From M2408 sp046303515 (GTDB lineage: Bacteria; Bacteroidota; Bacteroidia; Flavobacteriales_D; Crocinitomicaceae), in NCBI GenBank assembly GCA_046303515.1, contig JBKCGI010000063.1:1-61811 (forward strand): 61,811 nt of DNA. The letters are read 5' to 3'. Below the pieces are notes generated by a model. It was given only the letters and a program-made list of their open reading frames with translations. It did no database searches and had not been told where the DNA came from. Shown here piece after piece: positions 44,401-51,106 of the stretch (position 1 is the first letter of the stretch; each line of letters starts with the position of its first letter). A program made the translations under genes and the position numbers.

Positions 44401-45234
44401 ACCAGAAATCATTCCTTCAAATAAATTGTAACCATATTTATCCAAACCAATTACTTTACCATCATAACCATATTCATCTTTACCTTTTAAGTAAAAACCT
44501 GAAGTAACTAGCTCTGCAGACCCGAAGAACTTAGAGGAAGGACCTCTAGTTGTTACAGAAATAATACCTCCTGTTGCATCACCATAATTCGCTGGTAAAC
44601 CACCCGTAATTACCGATACCTCCTCAATTGCAGATTTTGGTAAATTTGATGACCCTCGAACTTTAATACCATCTATATAGAAATAAGTACCATCTGAACG
44701 TGAACCACGCACACTAATACCTCCTCCTTCTTGAGCATTTACACCACCAACTGTTCCTGCCACACCTGCAGCAGAACGCACTGGGAGTCTAGAAATATCC
44801 TCACGGGTAATTGTTGCTCCAGAAGCTCCACCATCTTTATCAATTAACGGAACTTTATAGGCTACAACAACAACTTCTTTAATATTTTGAAGATTTGCTT
44901 TTTTCATGGTTACCTTCTCAAGGAAGGTAATTTTATCAGCAGAGATAATAACACCTGTAATTGCTGTCGCTTGATAATTCTCACCTTCATTTCTAACTTC
45001 AACATCGTAAACTCCAGGAGAAACTGAGTTAAATTGAAATTTTCCATCAAAATCAGTTGTAGCACCATTTTTAATGTTCCCACCTTGCATCAATAGGACT
45101 TTACAACCATAAATTGGTTCATTTGATTTTTCATCCCTCACCTCTCCTCTCACGGTACCTTGACCAGACTGAGAAAAACTGTAAAGAGCTGTCATAAAGA
45201 CAGTTAATACTAATAAATTTAATTTTGTTAACAT
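41437..45234 (-). CDS. TonB-dependent receptor, large, with carboxypeptidase-like N-terminal domain
   Basis: This 1265-residue receptor has a signal peptide (ending ...ALYSFSQ) and a carboxypeptidase-regulatory-like domain (about 25-110; GTVRGEVRDEKSNEPIYGCKV). The plug is at about 120-235 (TITREDISRLPVRSAAGVAGTV, ISVRGSRSDGTYFYIDGIKV, GGLPANYGDATGGIISV). The barrel is large, with NPDLKPETTIDYELGFQQ and the terminal strand RTIRLGVKFDF ending in Phe. It is longer than a typical receptor (about 700-1000). It is the first gene of a three-gene operon driven by a clear promoter, with the giant T9SS protein and the PorV-like barrel downstream. Substrate unknown. Confidence 0.92.
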   Translation of the reverse strand: MLTKLNLLVLTVFMTALYSFSQSGQGTVRGEVRDEKSNEPIYGCKVLLMQGGNIKNGATTDFDGKFQFNSVSPGVYDVEVRNEGENYQATAITGVIISADKITFLEKVTMKKANLQNIKEVVVVAYKVPLIDKDGGASGATITREDISRLPVRSAAGVAGTVGGVNAQEGGGISVRGSRSDGTYFYIDGIKVRGSSNLPKSAIEEVSVITGGLPANYGDATGGIISVTTRGPSSKFFGSAELVTSGFYLKGKDEYGYDGKVIGLDKYGYNLFEGMISGPLWMQKDSTGKKIKPRLGFLLSGNITDELDGRPLAGGSYRIKKEVLNDLLENPLRPTGTGFGTFYNSNFLRADDFETVKWRMNSRNTTVSASGKIDVNTGPSVNLTFGGSLNYNTGTAFDRNSSLMNFFNYGVSSALDYRVYGRFTQRFTNNQEGSSSKIKSAFYSLMVDYSKSFNETYDKKHGFNIFNYGHVGTFKTTKERTYSAQDENGDGENDYFVQNAKPKDVYVDFTPSEVNSALASVTSQYYNIYRGDAFGHYENLFQIQQGNALRNGDIPQSIYSMWSNIGTPYNGAGKSEAEQFRVTGSGSVNIGDHSLSLGFEFEKRNDRSWNVNSPIGIWTIARQLANFHTQELDSSRATIYQKGTYKYVDYEQLNSGYAYSSGTGEYGGQGAIFDEYGNPIIDNQTFFDYNLRKKLGYDVAGETFLDIDAYDPNLMQIDMFSPDELLNSGNSYISYYGYDHAGNKVKGKTDIDNYFTQFDENRNYKRFVGSFQPIYVSGYIMDKFAFNDIVFNVGLRLDVFSANQPVLKDKYLLFNALTAAEVNKLKADQPGTYNWVNIPDVIADDYVVYVNDVNNPSAINGFRSGDKWYNANGIEVEDARVLQGANGIAPWLVNPSQTTVSADAFTDYKPQYNLMPRVAFSFPISDEASFFAHYDILTKRPTSGFRFDPTDYQFISQRGGSAILNNPDLKPETTIDYELGFQQVLSKTSSLKISAFYREQRNNVQLINVFEAYPNTYKTYGNRDFGTVKGMTIAYDLRRTGNYRMTAAYTLQFADGTGSDAASAANLINANQPNLRTIFPYDYDQRHAFAITSDYRYGEGEDYNGPMIGKTAIFENMGLNIVSNIYSGSPYSRQNNITNEAAGIGGAGLTGTTNGSRLPWQYRLDLQLDKTFNIEFGKDDNKKKATFLNVYLRVTNLLNQFNVLGVYRATGNWNDDGYLAAAQFQASIQNQLDEQAFRDFYTMKIQNAFNISVPRTIRLGVKFDF

Positions 45235-45352
45235 AAGTACAGTTTAAGTTTATACTTTTTCATTAATTAAAGCCCGTAAATATAGACAAATCATTTGTAA
45301 TAAAAATAAATTGTTAATTTTTTTTAAAAAAATCTATATTAACTTACTTTAA

Positions 45353-45382
45353 CAAAAGTACCAATTTGCTGTGATGTAACAA
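45353..45382 (-). promoter_or_regulatory. Candidate promoter of the receptor/T9SS/PorV operon
   Basis: On the minus strand TTG (45382-45380), 19 bases, then TACTTTTG (45360-45353) fit the consensus. The leader to the ATG would be about 110 bases. A second, weaker -7-like TATATTTA (45284-45277) lies closer to the gene and resembles the secDF promoter. Confidence 0.55.
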
Positions 45383-45422
45383 TTATAAAAAAATATCAAT
45401 TTCACAATATTTATACACGTCT

Positions 45423-45458
45423 AAAAAAAATATCCCTCTGACAACAGAAGGATATTTT
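45423..45458 (-). terminator. Intrinsic terminator after the 323-residue exported protein gene
   Basis: On the minus strand ATATCC-T-TCTG, loop TTGT, CAGA-G-GGATAT form a 10-base stem with one internal T/G pair, followed by a run of T. It lies after the stop at 45480 and upstream of the receptor operon. Confidence 0.75.
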
Positions 45459-45479
45459 CATTAAACCAGAAATCAAGTC

Positions 45480-46451
45480 TTAAAACCCAAAACCAAAGGC
45501 TATCAAAAAATAGCCATTGACCAATAATTTTTTCATCTTTTCAGCTTCAATTTTAGTTTCTATCCCTGGCTTTTTACCAAATTCCATTCGTGCATATAAC
45601 CCTGGCTTACCTTTCAGCACGTCTGCACTCACTCTAAAACCAAGATTCTTTTTGGAAACTTTTCCCACATCATACGTTTCGATTATTCCTGTCGAATTTT
45701 TAAAATAAGCTTCATTTCCAACAGCAATTGCTGGCGCAAATAAAAATTCAATATTTGCATTAGTCATTGATTTAATTCTTCTTGTTTTACTCCCTGTTGA
45801 AACAGACGAAAATCTTCCTTTAAAATACGTGTAAGACCCAGAATGCAAGCCAACACCTAAAACCAAATTATTTTGCCCAACAAATGCTCCCTCCATATAT
45901 CCAGTTTCATTTGAAGAATTTTGAACTTTTAAATTTAATATATCAGTTGAATCAAATGAATTTTGAGTATAGACTCTCGTTTGTAAATTTAAAGAAGCTG
46001 TTAGCCCTAAAACTGATCTGCTTTTTATTGTATAATTAGTTGAATAATCATACCCTCCGCCAGACCCAAGGCTAATCTTATGATTATTTTCTCCTTCTGT
46101 ATCTTTAAAATGGAAAACACCTCTTAATTCAATATTTTTATAGGAAGGCAATTTTGCAAAAACCTCCTCATCATAACTAACTAAACCACCTGACTTCATT
46201 TGTTTTGTTAAATCAAGGCCGATGTTTCCAGAAAATGTAGCAAACTTACCCAGTGTAAATCTTGCTGCGGCACCGTAAAAAACACCTCCTGAATTTTTAC
46301 CCTGAACATCTAGTCCAGCAAAAGCCCCAACATTCCAAATATTCCTATATGGATCATCATAAGCGGGTGTGATAGTAACTTGCTCTTGCGCTCTAACGTA
46401 ACTTTTAAAAGTAAAAGCAAGGGCAAAAATTAAGATTAAATTCTTTTTCAT
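45480..46451 (-). CDS. Exported protein, probably beta-barrel, unknown function
   Basis: This 323-residue protein has a signal peptide (MKKNLILIFALAFTFKSYVRAQ). The body is of alternating hydrophobic strands (VFYGAAARFTLGKFATFSGNI, NIELRGVFHF, NNLVLGVGLHSGSYTYF, RVSADVLKGKPGLYARMEFG) ending GYFLIAFGFGF, with an aromatic last residue. This is the look of a small outer membrane barrel, but I recognise no family. It is monocistronic, flanked by its own terminator and by the terminator of tsf. Confidence 0.6.
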   Translation of the reverse strand: MKKNLILIFALAFTFKSYVRAQEQVTITPAYDDPYRNIWNVGAFAGLDVQGKNSGGVFYGAAARFTLGKFATFSGNIGLDLTKQMKSGGLVSYDEEVFAKLPSYKNIELRGVFHFKDTEGENNHKISLGSGGGYDYSTNYTIKSRSVLGLTASLNLQTRVYTQNSFDSTDILNLKVQNSSNETGYMEGAFVGQNNLVLGVGLHSGSYTYFKGRFSSVSTGSKTRRIKSMTNANIEFLFAPAIAVGNEAYFKNSTGIIETYDVGKVSKKNLGFRVSADVLKGKPGLYARMEFGKKPGIETKIEAEKMKKLLVNGYFLIAFGFGF

Positions 46452-46524
46452 GACATGAGTTTTAAAGTCACAAAATAAATTAAAGAGGAATAATCACACA
46501 ATAGTGCATATGACTTATTTTTAC

Positions 46525-46554
46525 AAAAAAAGGCAACCCAATCGGATTGCCTTT
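46525..46554 (-). terminator. Intrinsic terminator of the rplM-rpsI-rpsB-tsf operon
   Basis: On the minus strand AAAGGCAATC, loop CGATTG, GGTTGCCTTT form a 10-base stem (one G-U pair), followed by a run of T. It lies just after the tsf stop at 46576. Confidence 0.9.
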
Positions 46555-46575
46555 CAAAAAATTTATTTTTTTTAA

Positions 46576-47406
46576 TTAAGCTAAAGCGAATCTTAAGAAA
46601 GAAGTTACTGTTAAACCTTTTTCAGAAGAATCTAAAAATTGCTCAACTGTAACTTTATTATCTCTAACAAATTGTTGACTTAACAAAGTATTTTCTTGGA
46701 AAAATTTATTTAATCTACCTTGAGAAATTTTCTCAGCCATATCAGCTGGCTTACCTTCTTGGATAGCTAATTCTTTCCCTATTTCAAGTTCTCTTTCGAT
46801 TGTTCTTGCATCAACACCTTCTTTGTTCAAAGCGATAGGATTCATCGCAGCAATTTGCATAGCTACTTGTTTCCCAGCATCCTCAGCAACTCCAGAAGCA
46901 GAGTTTAATGCTACCAATGTAGCTAATCTGTTTCCTGGGTGGTTGTAAGCAGCAACTTTCGCAGCTTTAACTGTTGCAAAAGCAGATAAATCTAATTTTT
47001 CACCAATAACACCAATTTGTTCTGTTAATTTTTCATCAACTGACAATCTTGAGTCGTAAGGTAAAGCTTTCAATTCTTCAGCAGAAGCTGGCATATTTGC
47101 CAAAGCGATGTCCATTAAAGATTGAACAAAATCACGGAAAGAATCATTTTTAGCAACGAAATCTGTTTCACAGTTTAATGTTAAGATAACACCTTCTGAT
47201 CCGTCTTCTGAAGCTTGAGCAAAAATTACTCCTTCTTTCGCTTCGTTTTCACCTCTTTTAGCAGCGATTTTTTGTCCTTTTTTACGTAAAATATCGATAG
47301 CTACTTCGAAATCTCCGTTTGATTCAACTAATGCATTTTTGCAGTCCATCATTCCTGCACCAGTTTGTTGACGTAATTTATTTACATCTGAAGCTGTAAT
47401 TGCCAT
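46576..47406 (-). CDS. tsf: Elongation factor Ts
   Basis: EF-Ts exchanges GDP for GTP on EF-Tu. The 276-residue protein has the N-terminal UBA-like domain with VNKLRQQTGAGMMDCKNALVE, the core TLNCETDFVAKNDSFRDFVQ, and VAMQIAAMNPIAL further on. It is the last gene of the ribosomal operon, 87 bases downstream of rpsB, with a hairpin in between and a strong terminator after it. This gene order is standard. Confidence 0.98.
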   Translation of the reverse strand: MAITASDVNKLRQQTGAGMMDCKNALVESNGDFEVAIDILRKKGQKIAAKRGENEAKEGVIFAQASEDGSEGVILTLNCETDFVAKNDSFRDFVQSLMDIALANMPASAEELKALPYDSRLSVDEKLTEQIGVIGEKLDLSAFATVKAAKVAAYNHPGNRLATLVALNSASGVAEDAGKQVAMQIAAMNPIALNKEGVDARTIERELEIGKELAIQEGKPADMAEKISQGRLNKFFQENTLLSQQFVRDNKVTVEQFLDSSEKGLTVTSFLRFALA

Positions 47407-47445
47407 TTTTTTATAGATTTTTTGGATTTTCAGATGAAAGACAAA

Positions 47446-47465
47446 AGACTAGTATTCACCAGTCT
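47446..47465 (-). promoter_or_regulatory. Hairpin between rpsB and tsf (possible attenuator)
   Basis: On the minus strand AGACTGGT, loop GAAT, ACTAGTCT form an 8-base stem (one G-U pair), followed by TTTGTCTTTC, which is T-rich but interrupted. A partial terminator that lowers tsf relative to rpsB is a reasonable guess, as a weak terminator is known between these genes in E. coli. Confidence 0.5.
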
Positions 47466-47493
47466 CTTATCCTTTTCTTTTAATCTTTGTTTA

Positions 47494-48261
47494 TTAATCG
47501 TTTGATTGTTCTGTTTCAGTTGCAACTGTTTCAGCAGCTACTTCTTCTTTCACAGCATCTTTATCTTTGCTGTTTTTTCTATCTTCCAAACCAACTTTGA
47601 TAGCTCCACAAATCTGATCTAAAATAATAGCGATAGATTTTGTAGCATCATCATTTGCAGGAATTGGGAAATCAACTAAACGTGGATTAGTATTCGTATC
47701 TACGATTGCGAAGATTGGAATGTTTAATCTTTTAGCTTCATTCAAAGCAATATGCTCTTTTAAGATATCAACTAAGAAAATCGCAGATGGTTGACGAGTC
47801 ATATCAACGATTGATCCAAAGTTTTTCTCTAATTTTTCTCTTTGACGAGTTTTGAATAAACGCTCTCTTTTAGAAAGTGTTTCCCATGTACCGTCAGTCT
47901 TCATCTTATCGATAGAAGCCATTTTACGAATCGATTTACGAGTCGTTTGGAAGTTAGTTAACATACCACCTGTCCAACGTTCTGTAACGAAAGGCATATT
48001 TACTGTCTTTACTCTTTCAGAAACGATTTCTTTTGCTTGTTTTTTTGTAGCAACAAACAATACTTTTTTTCCAGATTTCGCAATTTGCGTCATCGCAGCA
48101 CAAGCTTGATCTAAGTGAGCAATTGTCTTATTAAGGTCAATTACGTGGATACCTTTTTTCTCACCAAAGATATACGGAGCCATAGCTGGATTCCACTTTC
48201 TTTTTTGATGTCCAAAATGAACACCTGCGTCTAATAATTCTTGAAAAGTTAATTTTGACAT
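47494..48261 (-). CDS. rpsB: 30S ribosomal protein S2
   Basis: This 255-residue protein begins MSKLTFQELLDAGVHFGHQKRKWNP and contains TERWTGGMLTNFQT, RQPSAIFLVDI and NIPIFAIVDTNTNPRLVDFPIPAND, all conserved in S2. The C-terminal tail (about 230-255) is a charged extension typical of Bacteroidota. It lies between rpsI and tsf; the 127-base gap upstream contains small hairpins that may be a leader for regulation by S2 itself. Confidence 0.98.
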   Translation of the reverse strand: MSKLTFQELLDAGVHFGHQKRKWNPAMAPYIFGEKKGIHVIDLNKTIAHLDQACAAMTQIAKSGKKVLFVATKKQAKEIVSERVKTVNMPFVTERWTGGMLTNFQTTRKSIRKMASIDKMKTDGTWETLSKRERLFKTRQREKLEKNFGSIVDMTRQPSAIFLVDILKEHIALNEAKRLNIPIFAIVDTNTNPRLVDFPIPANDDATKSIAIILDQICGAIKVGLEDRKNSKDKDAVKEEVAAETVATETEQSND

Positions 48262-48313
48262 TTTTTTCTTTTTTAAAATTGTTTACATTCTTTAAGTAGT
48301 CAGAATCTGAGGG

Positions 48314-48329
48314 TCCGTCAACAGACGGA
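48314..48329 (-). promoter_or_regulatory. Small hairpin in the rpsI-rpsB gap
   Basis: TCCGTC, loop TGTT (minus strand), GACGGA form a perfect 6-base stem in the 127-base space ahead of rpsB. A second small stem lies at about 48364-48378. S2 leaders regulate rpsB in other bacteria; whether this is one is a guess. Confidence 0.35.
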
Positions 48330-48388
48330 AATTACTCAAAACCTTGGATACTAAACAAAGTTGCTTCGCAATGAAGCGAAAAATTTTC

Positions 48389-48775
48389 TTAACGTTTAGA
48401 GAACTGAAATTTCTTACGAGCTTTCGGTTGTCCTGGTTTTTTACGTTCTACCATTCTTGGATCACGAGTCATCAATCCTTCAGCTTTCAAAGCTGGTTTC
48501 ATCTCTTCAGAAACTTTTACTAAAGCTCTAGAGATTCCTAAACGAATTGCTTCTGCTTGTCCGTTGATTCCACCACCCATTACGTTAACTTTAACATCGT
48601 ACTGTCCAACAGTTTCAGTTAAGTTAAATGGTTGTTGAATTTTAGACTGCAACATAGCAACTGGAAAAAACTCTTTGTAATCCTTATTGTTTACAGTTAC
48701 AGCTCCTGAACCTTTTTGAAGGTAAACACGAGCAACTGAAGTTTTTCTTCTTCCTAATGTGTTGATAATTTCCAT
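48389..48775 (-). CDS. rpsI: 30S ribosomal protein S9
   Basis: This 128-residue protein has the S9 core GRRKTSVARVYLQKGSGAVTVN, GGGINGQAEAIRLGISRAL and DPRMVERKKPGQPKARKKFQFSKR, with the basic tail that reaches the P-site tRNA. The ATG at 48775 is used; six extra codons further upstream overlap rplM and are not part of the family. The gene starts one base after the rplM stop codon. Confidence 0.98.
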   Translation of the reverse strand: MEIINTLGRRKTSVARVYLQKGSGAVTVNNKDYKEFFPVAMLQSKIQQPFNLTETVGQYDVKVNVMGGGINGQAEAIRLGISRALVKVSEEMKPALKAEGLMTRDPRMVERKKPGQPKARKKFQFSKR

Positions 48776-48776
48776 A

Positions 48777-49232
48777 CTATTTGAATGAGTCAAGGTTCAT
48801 AACTACTGGCTTTTGAGCCTCTTGTTTGTGTTCTGTTCCAACATAAACTTTTAAGTTCGTAAATAAATGACGACCTAAAGTGTTTTTTGGCAACATTCCT
48901 TTCACCGCTTTTTCAATCAAACGTTGAGGATGTTTTTGTAAAATCTCTTGAGCAGTCAACGATTTTTGACCACCTGGGTAGCCAGTGTAACGAATGTACT
49001 CTTTGTTTACTAATTTAGTTCCTGAGAAAGAAACTTTTTCTGCATTGATAATAATTACATTATCTCCGCAGTCTGCATGAGGCGTGTAGTTTACTTTGTG
49101 TTTACCACGAATTAACTTCGCCACCTTGCTCGCTAAACGACCAACTGTTTGGCCTTCAGCATCTACTAACAACCACTTCTTTCCAGAGTTTTCTTTGTTA
49201 GCAGAAACGGTTTTGTAACTTAATGTATCCAC
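48777..49232 (-). CDS. rplM: 50S ribosomal protein L13
   Basis: This 151-residue protein shows WLLVDAEGQTVGRLASKVAKLIRGKHK, YTPHADCGDNVIIINAEKV and VKGMLPKNTLGRHLF, all conserved in L13. I place the start at GTG 49232 (MDTLSYKTVSANK), because that matches the family length and start in Bacteroidota. A TTG eight codons upstream would add a poorly conserved tail, and there is no ATG. It is first in the L13-S9-S2-EF-Ts operon, behind a perfect promoter. Confidence 0.95.
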   Translation of the reverse strand: MDTLSYKTVSANKENSGKKWLLVDAEGQTVGRLASKVAKLIRGKHKVNYTPHADCGDNVIIINAEKVSFSGTKLVNKEYIRYTGYPGGQKSLTAQEILQKHPQRLIEKAVKGMLPKNTLGRHLFTNLKVYVGTEHKQEAQKPVVMNLDSFK

Positions 49233-49258
49233 TTTTTTATTTATTAAATAAGACAATT

Positions 49259-49273
49259 CCCCTAATTTGGGGG
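49259..49273 (-). promoter_or_regulatory. Hairpin at the 5' end of the rplM leader
   Basis: On the minus strand CCCC, loop AAATTA, GGGG (with one more C) form a G+C-only stem directly downstream of the promoter -7 element (49276). The messenger would begin with this stem. It could stabilise the transcript or be a ribosomal-protein leader. Confidence 0.45.
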
Positions 49274-49275
49274 TG

Positions 49276-49306
49276 CAAAGATATGAAATATATTTTTATA
49301 AACAAA
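49276..49306 (-). promoter_or_regulatory. Promoter of the rplM operon (perfect consensus)
   Basis: On the minus strand TTTG (49306-49303), exactly 19 bases, then TATCTTTG (49283-49276) match TTTG-N19-TAnnTTTG. The rplM GTG start lies about 43 bases downstream of the -7 element. Confidence 0.8.
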
Positions 49307-49360
49307 TGTTTATTGAAAAAGATTGTTGTAGATTATAAGGAATAATATTTTTATAAATAG

Positions 49361-49396
49361 CGGAAGGGGCAAAAGATGTTTTGCCCCTCCTTACCG
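49361..49396. repeat. Long palindrome between crotonase gene and rplM promoter
   Basis: AGGGGCAAAA (49365-49374), loop GATG, TTTTGCCCCT (49379-49388) form a perfect 10-base stem, flanked by CGG/CCG which extend it. On the minus strand, downstream of the crotonase gene, it could fold in RNA, but the following bases are not a T-run. This resembles REP-type dispersed palindromes. Confidence 0.75.
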
Positions 49397-49426
49397 AATA
49401 AAAATATTTTTGTTGAAATGAAATCT

Positions 49427-50200
49427 CTATACCTTCTTAAATTTATTGATTGCATTCACCGTAAAATCAGAAAGTACTAACTTCCCGGACATTCCAGCTC
49501 TTTCCGCCAATAATTCATCCCAGTTTTCAGTACCTTGCCAAAATATCGATTTCAACATGGACATCGCTTCAGGATTTGAATTCGCTAAAGTATTTGCTAA
49601 CTTTTTGATTTCAGCATCCATCTCTTCAACCGTGTCAAAAACCTCAGCATACAATCCTTTTTTCTTTGCCCAATCTGCAGATTGCCATTCTGTTGCGTTG
49701 ATTGCCAATTGACTCATTGCTGAAGTACCAATTTTACGTTCTACTGCAGGCCCAACAACAAATGGTCCGATTCCCACTGCTAATTCTGACAGTTTTACAT
49801 CTGCATGAATTGTTGCAAAACAGTAATCAACTGCTGAAGCCATTCCTACTCCGCCACCTACAGCTTTTCCCTGCACGCGACCAATAATTAATTTTGGACA
49901 CTTGCGAGCAGCATTAATCACATTGGCAAAACCTGAAAAGAATTTTTTTCCTGTTTCAAAATCTTTGATTGAAATTAACTCATCAAAACTTGCACCAGCA
50001 CAAAAAGCTTTTTCACCAGCGGACGTCAAAACGATAACTTTCACAGTTTCATCTTTTCCTAATTCGCTAATTGTATCAGCTAACTTTTGTAAAATTTTTC
50101 CTGGCAAGGAGTTACTCATTGGATGCGCAAATTCGATTGTTGCAATTCCTTTTTCATCAATTTGATGATTTACATGACCTTGATTGATAACTTCAGACAT
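49427..50200 (-). CDS. Enoyl-CoA hydratase/isomerase (crotonase) family protein
   Basis: This 257-residue protein shows the crotonase core AFCAGASFDELI (oxyanion hole), GRVQGKAVGGGVGMASAVDYCF and ELAVGIGPFVVGPAVERKIG. The second catalytic position, usually Glu in 'PExxLG', reads LAVGIGPF. One of the two classical glutamates is therefore not visible, and the reaction (hydration, isomerisation or thioester cleavage) cannot be assigned. It is monocistronic, with palindromes on both sides. Confidence 0.87.
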   Translation of the reverse strand: MSEVINQGHVNHQIDEKGIATIEFAHPMSNSLPGKILQKLADTISELGKDETVKVIVLTSAGEKAFCAGASFDELISIKDFETGKKFFSGFANVINAARKCPKLIIGRVQGKAVGGGVGMASAVDYCFATIHADVKLSELAVGIGPFVVGPAVERKIGTSAMSQLAINATEWQSADWAKKKGLYAEVFDTVEEMDAEIKKLANTLANSNPEAMSMLKSIFWQGTENWDELLAERAGMSGKLVLSDFTVNAINKFKKV

Positions 50201-50217
50201 TTATTAATGGATTTTTC

Positions 50218-50246
50218 GATTGTTAGATTATTGGATTGTTAGATTA
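50218..50246. repeat. Short tandem repeat with 8-base period
   Basis: GATTGTTA GATTATTG GATTGTTA GATTA: three full and one partial unit of about 8 bases, immediately upstream of the crotonase gene. The period and style recall the heptamer repeat at 1873-1955, but the unit differs. Confidence 0.7.
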
Positions 50247-50266
50247 ACTTCGTTGCTGCTTTCAGC

Positions 50267-50288
50267 GGTTTTCGACTATTAGAAAACC
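50267..50288. repeat. Small hairpin after the RNA-binding protein gene
   Basis: GGTTTTC (50267-50273), 8-base loop, GAAAACC (50282-50288) form a perfect 7-base stem between the RNA-binding gene (ends 50312) and the crotonase start. No T-run follows on the minus strand, so it is at best a weak terminator. Confidence 0.45.
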
Positions 50289-50311
50289 AAATTCTATATT
50301 ACAGAAAAGAA

Positions 50312-50677
50312 TTAATTTTCCTTTTTATAATTTGGGTTATAAGGTTTCTTAAAATTTGAATTTCCACTTGTTTTATCAAATGGTTTCTTTTCGAATGGCT
50401 TTTTTTCAAATACTTTTTTCTCAGGACGATTTTCTTTTGGAGAAGCGATTTTTACGTCTAATTTTCTTCCATTTACATCCATCCCATTTAAGGCTTGAAT
50501 TGCATTTATTGCTTCGTCGGCGTTTTCCATTTCGACATATCCAAAACCTTTTGAACGTTTGGTTTTTTGATCAAAAACAACATGTGCGAGGTGTACTTTA
50601 CCGAAGGAAGAAAATGTTGCTGATAAATCCTCTGAGGAAATATCCCAATCTAAATTAGCAATAAAAATATTTGTCAT
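50312..50677 (-). CDS. RRM-type RNA-binding protein
   Basis: This 121-residue protein contains a single RNA recognition motif (residues 1-80) with RNP2 IFIANLDWDI and RNP1 KGFGYVEM, followed by a Lys/Phe/Pro-rich basic tail (EKKVFEKKPFEKKPFDK). Small RRM proteins of this type are common in Bacteroidota, where they replace cold-shock or Hfq-like functions; some are abundant RNA chaperones. A promoter is visible just upstream. Confidence 0.93.
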   Translation of the reverse strand: MTNIFIANLDWDISSEDLSATFSSFGKVHLAHVVFDQKTKRSKGFGYVEMENADEAINAIQALNGMDVNGRKLDVKIASPKENRPEKKVFEKKPFEKKPFDKTSGNSNFKKPYNPNYKKEN

Positions 50678-50706
50678 TTGAGTTGTTTCTTAAAGTAGTC
50701 AAGGAA

Positions 50707-50734
50707 CAAATGTAAATAAAATATTTGTTTTCAA
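50707..50734 (-). promoter_or_regulatory. Candidate promoter of the RRM protein gene
   Basis: On the minus strand TACATTTG (50714-50707) is a perfect TAnnTTTG, with TTG (50734-50732) 17 bases upstream, slightly closer than usual. The start codon lies 30 bases downstream. Confidence 0.5.
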
Positions 50735-51098
50735 TACAAATCAAATTACAAAAAACAATAATTTTTGACTAACGGCGAAAAAAAAGCTATAAACCTGAGT
50801 TCTGTTATTCAAACAAAGTCAAAATTTATTTTTCTTTTTGACTACAAGGCATATTTTAAAAGGGATTACATAAAGTGAGAATTCATCTTGTGGGCTTTCT
50901 CTTAAAAATATAAAGAGATAAACGGAAAGAGAAAATTAGACTTAAAACACTATTTTCACCTTAAAACAATAATCTACTTCCCTTTTTATCATCGAAATAT
51001 CTCGATATTCCGTTTCAAAAAATGTCGTATCTTAATATTTTAAGGAGTTTTGACAAAGTTTTAATAATCGAATTCAGGTTTCAAATTAAAAAACTTTG

Positions 51099-51106
51099 TA
51101 CTTTTG
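51099..51106 (+). promoter_or_regulatory. Candidate -7 element for the SGNH-PKD gene
   Basis: TACTTTTG matches TAnnTTTG and lies 17 bases before the ATG at 51124. This placement supports the downstream ATG over the longer reading frame that begins at 51022. Confidence 0.45.

Noticed and set aside
48776..48793. Six extra codons at the start of rpsI
   Set aside because: They overlap the end of rplM, and the S9 family begins at MEIINTLGRRK here.
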